Part shown: positions 24,086-36,000 of the stretch, one piece after another | How the letters are laid out: the number at the start of each line of letters is the position of its first letter | Position numbering within the stretch: the stretch's first letter is position 1 | DNA from: Sanderia malayensis | Taxonomy: Eukaryota > Cnidaria > Scyphozoa > Semaeostomeae > Pelagiidae | Length of the DNA: 64,000 nt | Reading direction: 5' to 3' | NCBI GenBank assembly: GCA_013076295.1 | Contig: RQOL01000374.1 | Span: 4,454,743-4,518,742 of the forward strand | Program-made: the position numbers and the translations under genes | The notes under the pieces: generated by a model | Databases searched by the model: none | What the model saw: only the letters and a program-made list of their open reading frames with translations | What the model was told of the DNA's origin: nothing

Positions 24086-27000
24086 TTACACCAGAGTCAA
24101 ACCCTTTGCCCTGAGACTTTCAACAGCATGTGCAGGCAGCAGTTCCTGTGTTCCCTTTGGAAAGTTGACTTTTACGAAGTCAAATTTTTGGTCGTATAAC
24201 ATCAGGCATTTTGTTAGAAAATGCAGGTAGATGTTGCCCGTATACCTCTTCTGCTTCCCATCCTTGTTTGTTATCTCGCGCACACCGGTTGGTTTGATAA
24301 GGACAAAATCCAATGACTGAAATGCAATACGACATTGTTGGCATCTTGACACGCTTTTGGGGCATGATTTCGTGTCATCCCTGTCCACAAGCTGATATTC
24401 TCCACTTTGCTGCCTGTCTGGATTAAGGAATGAAGGTATTTCCTGGCGCTTCTTGCTAATCTGCAAAACAGTATTTAGAACGCTTTAATTCAGGATTTGA
24501 GCATTGATTAGTCCAAGAAGTAAGTAAAAATCACCCTGAGTACCAGATTTATTTCAAGCCAAAATATTTGAGTAGAAAATATGACAGCGGAAAGGAGAAT
24601 GTCATACCCAGGGATGTGCCGATGGGGGGCGGGCTAGCGGGGCGTAACACCCCTCCAATCAAGATGAAATGCCTAAAAGTCGCTGTGATTTTTTTGAAAT
24701 TGGAAAGTTGGACATGAAAGATAATATTAACAATGACACATTCACAGCATCACAGGTTGCAATGAAGGAAATGAAAGAAAGCGGACTTATTGTATCCCTC
24801 GCTAAGATTTACCACCTAGTCCTAACAATCCCACCATCAGTGTGCAAAAGCGAGCGATCCTTCAGCCTTCTTAGGCTCCTTAAAAACTATTTGAGAAATC
24901 ATCTTGCGCAGTCATAGCTAGACCAGTTGATGCTTTTGGCATGCGAGAAAGATCACACTGACAAAATTGATTTTTCGAATGTTGCCAGCAGATGGAAATC
25001 CGCAAGATGCAGACGAATAAACTTTTCAGAATCTTAGAACTAATGTACATTCTGTTACTTTTAATATTTTCTGATTTTGTTCTTGAGTGAATGTTATGAC
25101 AGTATTAAAAATTGTTTGACTCAATCTGTTAGGGCTACCCTCTCTTGCAGTTATTTCTAGTCTTCAAAAGTGGGACAAGGTAATTTTTGCAACAAAATTA
25201 TGATTTTTCAAGAAAGTTCAAAGGCAACAATCAATAAAAGAAATTTATCAGTCATTTCCAGTTAGTTAACTTATCTCCAACCCTCAGTCAGAAAATTCAT
25301 TACCCCCTCCCCCATTTAAAAATAGTCGGTCATTATTTCGAAACGCCCCCAAACAAAACAGTCTGGGCACATCACTGGTCACACCTGCCATGTATCTTCT
25401 GATTTGTCAGACTTTTATCTTTGTTATTTTTAAGGGGGTCACCACTTGACTTTGGGGGACATCATCACCATCATTTTCATGGAGGACTGGTACTCTATCA
25501 TGCAACAGTTCCGGCTTTGGGAGCCTAGCTCGCCTTTTCTGAGCTCCTGTTGCAAAAGCCTTCAGACCAGCGCTTTCAGGCTTCGGGTATTGATTATATG
25601 ACCTTGGCACGAAGCACAAATTCATAGAATGCACTGAGGTGCTGCTCTTGTCAATTGACTGACCATCGGTTCCATTGAACAAGATCAACATAGAACTGGC
25701 GGTAATCTGGTGCAAGTCTGTATTTGCCAAGACCACGTATTGCTCGAATACATTCAGCAAAAAAGTGCTCTTCTGCCCACTCCTTCAGACTTCGTTCGTT
25801 CTCTAGCAACACTTCGTTTTGCGTGCCATAAATGTCTCAATAAATGTCTTATCCTTGAGATCACCCTTTGATTGCATCCCAATGCTCGCAACTTCTCGAC
25901 GTCCCTTTTCTCAAGGTGCTGTGTACACCACAGATTTCTGGCACTCCTAAAGATATCTTTGAAACCTGAGAAAGTACAACACACGCATGTTACTTTCCCA
26001 AAATAGGATAAGTTGTTATGATATTAACCCTAAGCCGACCGAGGTTGGGGGGGGGTTGTGGTGCAGATAAATGGCAAGTTTCATTTGTTATTTCGCTCAA
26101 TTAGACTTTCGCTCTAAACAACCATCTAATATATATATTCTACGGAGTCACATGATAACGCATTTTCCCTGCCAAAAACAATAGATTCGACCCGAAACAA
26201 TAGGTCGAACGCCCGAAAACAATGGGCCGAAACGGCGAACCGTGTAATCAACAAGGCTTTTTCGAATGGAGGAGGACAAGGTTGGCACTTGCATGGAAAG
26301 CCTCCGTTTCTAGAGTAGACAAAAGTTATCTATTTTTGGAAGCCTATTTTAAAAGAATTTTTGAGTTATTCCATTAATTATTCCACTAATTGTGCTATCA
26401 CGAAAAAACGACGGTTTACGCTGGCGAAACTTCCAATTTAGCGTCCCTGACTCCTTTTTCGAAAAGAATATTCGCTCTTCACGTAACCCGTTTCGCCTTT
26501 GCCTGCAATTTGATTGGCTCTTTGGCAACTTCACGTGAACAGTGACGCGTTTTTCGTTATCATGCAAATTTGCCGTCGGCAGGCAGCAGGTACTTTTGGA
26601 GAAGACGCGTGTTTTGTTTTGGTACACAAAAAGTGAGGGGGGCGCCTTTCAAAGTGTTTTACCAGCTGAATTATCTTTGTAAAGAGCTCTTAATTGTTTG
26701 AAAGACCCCTGGAGAGTTGCAGGAAACAATAGAGAACACAGGTGATAGCTTTGTTTTGTTTTTTGAATGAAATAGTTGTAGGTTTAGGTTAGGTTTTGTA
26801 ACAGGCGACTGCCATTGTTGCTTCGGCATGCTAACAACGCTTAGGCCATGGTCAAAGTTTTGAATTTTTCCGGCCCTATTTGCACGATTTTCCCCATTTA
26901 AATTTTTGCCAAGTGTTGTCTGATAACACAACTAAAATAATGTGTTGTTTTTTTTTGTTTTGTTGTTATTTTTTTACGATTTCCAACAAAGTTGCTTTTC

Positions 27001-30000
27001 ACGCGGGAGGGAGCAATTTTTCACGCAACACGCGTTGCTTTTGCATTTGCGAAAAATCAATTTTTGCCTGCCACAATTGATTATTTTTTACCCAAACACT
27101 TTCGATAATTGTTCCCCAACATATCACCTTCATGTTGGTTTTTTTTAGTTCAACTGGGTCACTATTTGCCACGGTAAATACTATTTTTACTTGCTAAAGT
27201 GTAATCAGAGGTTTTGCTTTTTGCACAGCTCCGAAATTTCATTCAAACCACGTCCACTAAATGGTCTCTAAGAATTCAGTATTATTTAGTTAAGAGGTGA
27301 GACTATTTGCAACGCGTTTGCTGTTTCCTTACCTACAGTTTAATATATTTTTTATTACAGATTGAGTTTAAATTTTCCAGGATGGATTAGGTTTTTGAAA
27401 GTAACTATTTTTTTTCAAACTTCACACTGAAATTATGAACTTTCAGAAACGGCTTTCAGGGAGCAGCGTAGGTGCGAGGCGGTCGCTTGCTAGGGGGGAA
27501 GATTCGACCTGTCACCTTTACTTTCTTTAGAAATGTTACGTCGTAGTATGTATAGTAAGGTATGTATAGTAGGGTATTTATAGTAGGGTATTTATTGTAG
27601 GGTATGTATTGTAGGGTATGTATTGTAGGGTATGTATTGTAGGGTATGTATTGTAGGGTATGTATTGTAGGGTATGTATTGTGGGGTATGTATTGTAGGG
27701 TATGTGTTGTATTGTATGTATTGTAGGGTATGTATTGTAGGGTATGTATTGTTGGATATGTATTGTAGGGTATGTATTGTAGGGTAGGTATTGTAGGGTA
27801 TGTATTGTAGGGTATGTATAGTAGGGTATGTATTGTAGGGTATGTATTGTAGGGTATGTATTGTAGGGTGTGTATTGTAGGGTATGTATTGTAGGGTAGG
27901 TATTGTAGGGTATCTATTGTAGGGTATGTATTGTAGGGTATGTATTGTAGGGTATGTATTGTAGGGTAGGTATTGTAGGGTATGTATTGTGGGGTATGTA
28001 TTGTAGGGTAGGTATTGTAGGGTATGTATTGTGGGGTATGTATTGTAGGGTATGTATTGTAGGGTATGTATTGTAGGGTATGTATTGTAGGGTGTGTATT
28101 GTGGGGTATGTATTGTAGGGTATGTATTGTAGGGTATGTATTGTAGGGTAGGTATTGTAGGGTAGGTATTGTAGGGTATGTATTGTAGGGTATGTATTGT
28201 AGGGTATGTATTGTAGGGTATGTATTGTAGGGTGTGTATTGTAGGGTATGTATTGTAGGGTAGGTATTGTAGGGTATGTATTGTAGGGTATGTATTGTGG
28301 GGTATGTATTGTAGGGTATGTGTTGTATTGTATGTATTGTAGGGTATGTATTGTAGGGTATGTATTGTAGGGTATGTATTGTAGGGTATGTATTGTAGGG
28401 TATGTATTGTGGGGTATGTATTGTAGGGTATGTGTTGTATTGTCTGTATTGTAGGGTATGTATTGTAGGATATGCATTGTAGGGTATGTATGTATGTATG
28501 TATGAATGGACATGAGCGATAGCGAATGCAGCATGCGTAGCGCGCCAACCAGATTAAGCATTCTTTACTTGACGGGCTCCGGGGAGGGAGCGAAGCGACG
28601 GAACCCGGCTCATGTATGTATGTATGTATGTATATATGTGTGTATGTAGGTATGTAGGTATGTATATATGTATGGGAAATGCAATGCAGCGCACAAAGTG
28701 CGCCAGCCACAGGCGAGCGCAGCGAGCTAACCCATTGTAGGTTGGGTTGAAAGGGACATGAGCGGAAGCGAATGCAGCGCACGAAGTGCACCCTATCTGT
28801 CAATGTTTCTTCATAATAAATAGACAGGTGAGCGCAGCGAGCTAATCCATTTTAGGTGGCGTTCAAAGGGGCATGAGCGGGAGCGAATGCAGTGCACGAA
28901 GTGTGCCAACCACAGGCGAGCGCAGCGAGTTAACCCATTGTACGTGGGGTTGAAAGAGGCATGAACGTTAGCGAATGCAGCGCACGAAGTGCGCCAACCA
29001 CAGGCGAGTGCAGCGAGCTAACTCATTGTACGTGGGGTTGAGAGAGGCATGAGCGTAAGCAAATGCAGCGCACAAAGTGCGCCAACCACGGGCGAGCGCA
29101 GCGAGCTTACCCATTGTCTGTGGGGTTGAAAGGGGCATGAGCGGTAGCCAATGCATCGCACGAAGTGCGCCAACCACATTAAGTCTTTCTCACTTGCCCC
29201 TCTCCGGGAAACGAGCGTACGCGAGCGCCCCCCGGCTAGTCTAATATTACTATTCTGTGATGTCACGTGACGGTGGTGAAACTCTGCCAAAAACAACAGA
29301 TTCGACCCGAAACAATAGGTCGAATGCCCAAAAACAATGTGCCGAAACAGCGAATCGGTGAGCAATAAGGCTTTTTTGAATGGGGTCGCAAAAGGTTGAG
29401 ACTTGCATGGAAAGGCTCCATTTCTAGAGTAGGTAAAAGTTATCTATTTTTGGAAGCATATTTTAAAAGGATTCATGATTTATTCCATTAATTGTTCCAC
29501 TAATTGTGCTATCACGAAAAAACGACGGTTTACGCTGGCGAAACTTCCAAATTAGCGTCCCCAACTCCATTTTCGAAAAGAGTACACGCTCTACACATGA
29601 TCCGTTTCGCCTTTTCTTGCAATTTGATTGGCTCTTTCGTGACTTCACGTGAAAAGTCACGCGTTTTTCGTTATCATGCAAATTAGCCCTCGGGTTGAAC
29701 AGCAGGTACTTTTGGAGAAGACACGTGTTTTTGTTTTGTACACAAAAAGTGAGGTGGGCGCCTTTTAAAGTGTTTTACCAGCTGAACTATCTTTGCAAAG
29801 AGCTCTTAATTGTTTGAAACACCCCTGGAGAGTTGCAGGAAACAATGGAGAACACAGGTGATAGCTTTGTTTTTTTTTAATGGAATAGTTGTAGGTTTTT
29901 TTGCAGTAGGCGACCGCCATTGTTCCTTCGGCATGCTAACAACGTTTAGGCAATGGTCAAAATTTTGAATTTTTCGGCCGTATTTGCACGATTTTCCCCA

Positions 30001-33000
30001 TTTAAATTTTTGACAAGTGCTGTCTGATAACACAACTAAAATAAAGTGTTGTTTTTTTTGTTTTTTTGTTGTTTTTTTACGAGTTCCAACAAAGTTGCTT
30101 TTCACTCGGGAAGGAACAATTTTTCACGGCAACACGCGTTGTTTTTGCATTTGCGAAAATTCAATTTTAGCCTGCCACAATTAATTATTTTTTACCCAAA
30201 CATTTTCGATAATTGTTCCCCAACATATTACCTTCATGTTGGTTTTTTTTTAGTTCAACTGGTTCACTATTTGCTACGGTAAATACTATTTTTACTTGCT
30301 AAAGTGTGTTCACAGGTTTTACTTTTTGCAGGGCTCCGAAATTTCATTCAAACCACTTCCACTAAATGGTCTCTAAGAATTCAGTATTATTTGGTTAAGA
30401 GATCAGACTATTTGCAACGTGTTCGCTGTTTCCTTAGCTACAGTTTGATATATTTTTTATTACAGATTGAGTCTAAAATTTCCAGGATGGGTTAGGTTCT
30501 TGAAAGTAACTATTTTTTTCAAACTTCACACTGAAATTATCAACTTTCAGAAACGGCTTTCAGGGAGCAGCGCGGGCGCGGGGCTGTAGCTTGCTAGGAG
30601 GGAAGATTTGACCTCCCACCTTTACTTTCTTTAGAAATGTTACGTCGTAGTATGTATAGTAAGGTATGTATAGTAGGGTATGTATTGTAGGGTAGGTATT
30701 GTAGGGTATGTATTGTAGGGTATGTATTGTAGGGTATGTATTGTAGGGTATGTATTGTAGGGTATGTTATGTGGGTATGATGTAGGGTATGTATTGTGGG
30801 TATGTATTGTAGGGTATGTATTGTAGGGTATGTATTGTAGGGTATGTATTGTAGGGTATGTATTGTGGGGTTGTATTGTAGGGTATGTATTGTAGGGTAT
30901 GTATTGTGGGGTATGTATTGTAGGGTATGTTTGTATTGTATGTATTGTAGGGTATGTATTGTAGGATATGTATTGTAGGGTATGTATTGTAGGGTAGTAT
31001 TGTAGGGTATGTATTGTAGGTATGTATTGTAGGGTATGTATTGTAGGGTATGTATTGTAGGGTATGTATTGTAGGGTATGTATTGTGGGGTATGTATGTA
31101 GGGTATGTGTTGTATTGTATGTATTGTAGGGTATGTATTGTAGGATATGCATTGTAGGTATGTATGTATGTATGTATGAATGGACATGAGCCGGTAGCGA
31201 GTTGCAGCACGCGTTAGCGCCGGCAACCAGATTAGCATTCTTTACTTGACAGGCTACAGGGAGGGAGCGAAGCAACCGAACCCGGCTCATGTTTGTATGT
31301 ATGTATGTATGTATGTATGTATGTATGTATGTAGGTATGTATGTATGTATGTATGTATGTATGGGCATGAGCGGGAGCGAATGTAGCGTGCGAAGCCCGC
31401 CAACCAGATTAAGCATTGATTACTTGACGGGCTCCGGAGAGGGAGCGAAGCGATCGAACCCGGCTCATGTATGTATGTATGTATGTATGTATGTATGTAT
31501 GTGTGTATGTAGGTATGTAGGTATGTATGTATGGGAAATGCAATGCAGCGCACAAAGTGCGCCAGCCACAGGCGAGCGTAGCGACCTAACCCATTGTAGG
31601 TGGGGTTGAAAGGGGATGAGCGTAAGCGAAAGCAGCGCACGGAGTGCGCCAACCACAGGCGAGCGCAGCGAGCTAACCCATTGTAGGTTGGGTTCAAAGG
31701 GGCATGAGCGGAAGCGAATGCAGCGCATGAAGTGCGCCAACCACAGGCGAGTGCAGCTAGCTAACTCATTGTACGTGGGGTTGAAAGAGGCATGAGTGTA
31801 AGGGAATGCAGCGCACGAAGTGCAACATATCTGTCAATGTTTCTTGATAATAGATAGACAGGAGAGCGCAGCGAGCTAACCCATTGTACGTGGGTTTGAA
31901 AGAGGCATGAGTGTAAGCGAATGCAGCGCATGAAGCGCGCCAACCACAGGCGAGCGCAGCGGGGGAGTTGGTTTTTTTTAGTTCAACTGGGTCACTATTT
32001 GCCACGGTAAATACTATTTTTACTTGCTAAAGTGTGTTCAGAGGTTTTGCTTTTTGCACGGCTCCGAAATTCCATTCAAACCACTTCCACTAAAATGTCT
32101 CTAAGAATTCAGTATTATTTAGTTAAGAGATGAGACTATTTGCAACGTGTTCGCTGTTTCCTTAGCTACAGATATATTTTTTATTACAGATTGAGTTTAT
32201 AATTTCCAGGATGGGTGAAGTTTTTGAAAGTAACTATTTTTTTTCAAACTTCACACTGAAATTATCAACTTTCAGAAACGGATTAGAGGGAGCAGCGTTG
32301 GTGCGGGGCTGTAGCTTGCTAGGGGAGAAGATTTGACGTTCCACCTTTACTTTCTTTAGAATTGTTACGTCGTAGTATGTATAGTAAGATATGTATAGTA
32401 GGGTATTTATAGTAGGGTATGCATAGTAGGGTATGTATAGTAGGGTATGTATTGCAGGGTATGTATAGTAGGGTATGTATAGTAGGGTATGTATAATAGG
32501 GTATGTATTGTAGGGTATGTATTGTAGGGTATGTATTGTGGGGTATGTCTTGTAGGGTATGTGTTGTATTGTATGTATTGTAGGGTATGTATTGTAGGAT
32601 ATGTATTGTAGGGTATGTATTGTAGGATATGTATTGTAGGGTATGTATTGTAGGGTAGGTATTGTAGGGTATGTATTGTAGGGTAGGTATTGTAGGGTAT
32701 GTATTGTAGGGTATGTATTGTGGGGTATGTATTGTAGGGTATGTATTGTAGGGTATGTTATGTAGAGTATGTATTGTAGGGTATGTATTGTAGGGTATGT
32801 ATTGTAGGGTATGTATTGTAGGGTATTTATTGAAGGATATGTATTGTAGGGTATGTATTGTGGGGTATGTATTGTAGGGTATGTATTGTAGGGCATATGT
32901 TGTAGGGTATGTATTGTAGGGTATGTATTGTAGGATATGTATTGTAGGGTATGTATTATAGGGTATGTATTGTAGGGTATGTATTGTAGGGTGTGTATGT

Positions 33001-36000
33001 AGTATGTATGTATGTATGTATGTATGTATGTATGTATGTATGTATGTATGTATGTATGTATGTATGTATGTATCTATGTATGTATGGGCATGAGCGGTAG
33101 CGAATGCAGCGCACGAAATGTGCCAACCACAGGCGAGCACAGCGAGTTAACCATTGCACGTGGGGTTGAAAGAGGCATGAGCGTTAGCGAATGCAGCGCA
33201 CGAAGTGCGCCAACCACATTAAGTCTTTCTCACTTGCCCCCTCCGGGAAACGAGCGTACATGAGCGCCCCTCGGCAAGTCTATATACTATTCTACGATCA
33301 CACGTGACCCGCCGACTGTGAACAATGCCCATTGTCTTTTGAACAATCGACGTTCGACCGAACAATGGGATCAAAGGAATTTCGTTGTGATCAAAAAGGC
33401 TTTTTTCCTGGGGTCAATAAGGGTGCAAATTGGTATCAAAATGATCGCCGCATTGCGCTGATCACAGTAAAGCTTTCCGCTAATTTCTACTCCAAACGGT
33501 TCGGGAGTTATGGCCCATTTTGTGTTCCGACTTTCTAGAAAGTTCCGAGGACGGAGTTAATGAGATGCAAAACGAGCAAGGAGAAGCACGTGTCTTTTTA
33601 GTTGAACGGGCGGCAACTTGCTCGGGTTTAACCACGAATACGTGCCGGAAATGAATTGTAAAGACGTGTCAATTGTTGTCAGGACCTGTGGAGACAATTG
33701 GTGAACAATTATTTCAAGGTATTTCCTTTATTCAATTGTTTTTGGCTTTAAATAGCACGAGTTTTGTTTTGTTTCACCTCACGTTTTTCTTTCGGCTCGA
33801 GGGTCTAACCAAAAGACGAACACAATTTTGATTTTCTCGGGTCGTTCTGGGCCGATTTTCTCCATTTAAACTTTCGACAACTGTTTATTGACACAATAAC
33901 TAAAGTTATATGGCATTGTTTTTTTTGTTTTGTTGATTTTCCTCTGTTTTTGGACAGTTTTAGCCGAGTTTGGATTTTGCTGAAAAACACGAAGTTCTCA
34001 AGCAACACGCGTGTGTTTTGCATTTGCGAAAATTAATTTTTAACCTGCCAAAACTTTGTTTTTTTCACCCAAATACTTTCGATAAATGTTCGCCAAGCTA
34101 TTAGCTTCATGTTGATATTTTCGTGGGGTGTGTAGGACAAAAATTGGCCACGTTAATTTAATTTGAAAGTTGGTGAATCGTGTTTTAAATGCAATTTTTT
34201 TCACGGGTTTGATTTCAGGGCTGTTTTTGATCAACAAAATCATGTCTTGGACATCAAAAATGTACAACTAAAATTGCGAAAAGCATTTCAAATGCACCCA
34301 AGTACTTTCGATACTTTTCGCCAAGGTATCAGTTCCCTGTTGGTGTAATTTGAGTTAAAATGGACAAATTTTGACCAAGTTAGGGGAAATTTTGTGTTTT
34401 TAAAGTTGGCTGATGAATAAATTTTTTCACCACTTTTGTGTTGGGCTGCACTAAATACTCTCTTAAAATTCATAACGACACTGTTAAGAAATGTGAATAT
34501 ATTTATCGGATTCGCTGTTTCCTTAGCTACAGTTTGATATATTTTTATTAGAGATTGAGTTTAAATTTTCCAAGATTGATTAAATTTTTGAAGACAACTT
34601 TTTTTTTCAATCTTCACACTGAAGCTATCAACCTTCGGCTTTCAGGGGGGTGCCAGGGTGGGCGCTGGGCGGTCGATTGCCAGGGGGGAGGATCCGACCT
34701 CCCACCTTTACTTTCTTTAGAAATGTTGCGTCGTAGTATTTATTGTAGGTTATTTATTGTAGGGTATGTATTGTAGGGTATGTGTTGTAAGGTATGTATT
34801 GTAGGGTATTATTGTAAGGTATGTATTGTAGGGTATGTAATGTAGGGTATGTATTGTAGGGTTTGTATTGTAGGGTATGTATTGTAGGGTTTGTATTGTA
34901 GGGTATGTTATGTAGGGTATGTATTGTAGGGTATGTATTGTAGGGTATGCATAGTGGGGTATGTATTGTAAGGTATGTATTGTAGGGTATGTATTGTAGG
35001 GTATCTATTGTAGGGTATGTATTGTAGGGTATGTATTGCAGGGTATGTTATGTAGGGTATGTATTGTAGGGTATGTATTGTGGGTATGTTTTGTAGGGTA
35101 TGTGTTGTATTGTATGTATTGTAGGTATGTATTGTAGGGTATGTATTGTAGGGTATGTATTGTAGGGTATGTATTGTAGGGTATGTATTGTAGGGTATGT
35201 ATTGTGGGTATGTATTGTAGGGTATGTGTTGTATTGTATGTATTGTAGGGTATGTATTGTAGGATATGCATTGTAGGGTATGTATGTATGTATGTATGAA
35301 TGGACATGAGCGGTAGCGAATGCAGCATGCGTAGCGCGCCAACCAGATTAAGCATTCTTTACTTAACGGGCTCCGGGGAGGGAGCGAAGCGACGGAACCC
35401 GGCTCATGTATGTATGTATGTATGTATGTATGTGTGTATGTAGGTATGTAGGTATGTATGTATGTATGGGAAATGCAATGCAGCGCACAAAGTGCGCCAG
35501 CCACAGGCGAGCGCAGCGAGCTAACCAATTGTAGGTGGGGTTGAAAGGGACATGAGCGGAAGCGAATGCAGCGCCTGAAGTGCACCCTATCTGTCAATGT
35601 TTCTTGATAATAGATAGACAGGTGAGCGCAGCGAGCTAATCCATTTTAGGTGGTGTTCAAAGGGGCATGAGCGGGAGCGAATGCAGTGCACGAAGTGTGC
35701 CAACCACAGGCGAGCGCAGCGAGTTAACCCATTGTACGTGGGGTTGAAAGAGGCATGAACGTTAGCGAATGCAGCGCACGAAGTGCGCCAACACAGGCGA
35801 GTGCAGCTAGCTAACTCATTGTACGTGGGGTTGAAAGAGGCATGAGCGTAAGCAAATGCAGCGCACGAAGTGCCCAACCACAGGCGAGCGCAGCGAGCTT
35901 ACCCATTGTCTGTGGGGTTGAAAGGGGCATGAGCGGTAGCCAATGCATCGCACGAAGTGCGCCAACCACATTAAGTCTTTCTCACTTGCCCCTCTCCGGG

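Larger units (their letters stand above)
26125..29239 (+). mobile_element. Helitron-like unit 1
   Basis: A complete 3,115-bp unit. The 5' core (26125-27540) carries CTATTGTTT-type repeats, CACGTGA motifs and a conserved AT-rich part. A 14-bp minisatellite follows (27541-28493). An internal remnant of a 3' end (GACGGGCTCCGGGGAGGGAG, about 28568-28590) is flanked by TATG runs. 89-bp repeats (28680-29180) and the 3' end CCCCCCGGCTAG complete it. Confidence 0.6.
29240..33278 (+). mobile_element. Helitron-like unit 2 with internal rearrangement
   Basis: Core 29240-30648, minisatellite 30649-31158, TATG runs, and 89-bp repeats to about 31961. At about 31962 the 89-bp repeat jumps mid-repeat into the second half of a core (TTGGTTTTTTTTAGTTC), followed by another minisatellite (32373-32998), a long TATG array (33001-33085), and a 3' end where CTAG has become CAAG (33275-33278). 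It is most simply two units fused by deletion of a 3' end and a 5' half-core. Confidence 0.55.

Noticed and set aside
27541..28493. Telomere-like or CRISPR-like array
   Set aside because: The GGGTATGTATTGTA unit contains GTAGGGTA but not TTAGGG. There are no unique spacers between repeats, and the organism is an animal.
27592..28803. Long reading frames (up to 403 residues) rich in Tyr, Thr, Ile and His on the minus strand, also at 30594-31416, 32234-33140, 34908-35597 and 37337-38389
   Set aside because: They are translations of the 14-bp minisatellite and TATG runs. 42 bp is three repeat units and the repeat lacks stops, so openness is a by-product. No start context or known domain.
29504..29686. 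Recurrent 60-residue frame [16 protein letters not shown] in many units (29504, 36290, 39088, 42578; variant reversed at 481-287)
   Set aside because: Conserved because the DNA core is conserved. Both strands are equally open, substitutions fall without codon bias, and it lacks any domain. A core-wide codon test could reopen this.
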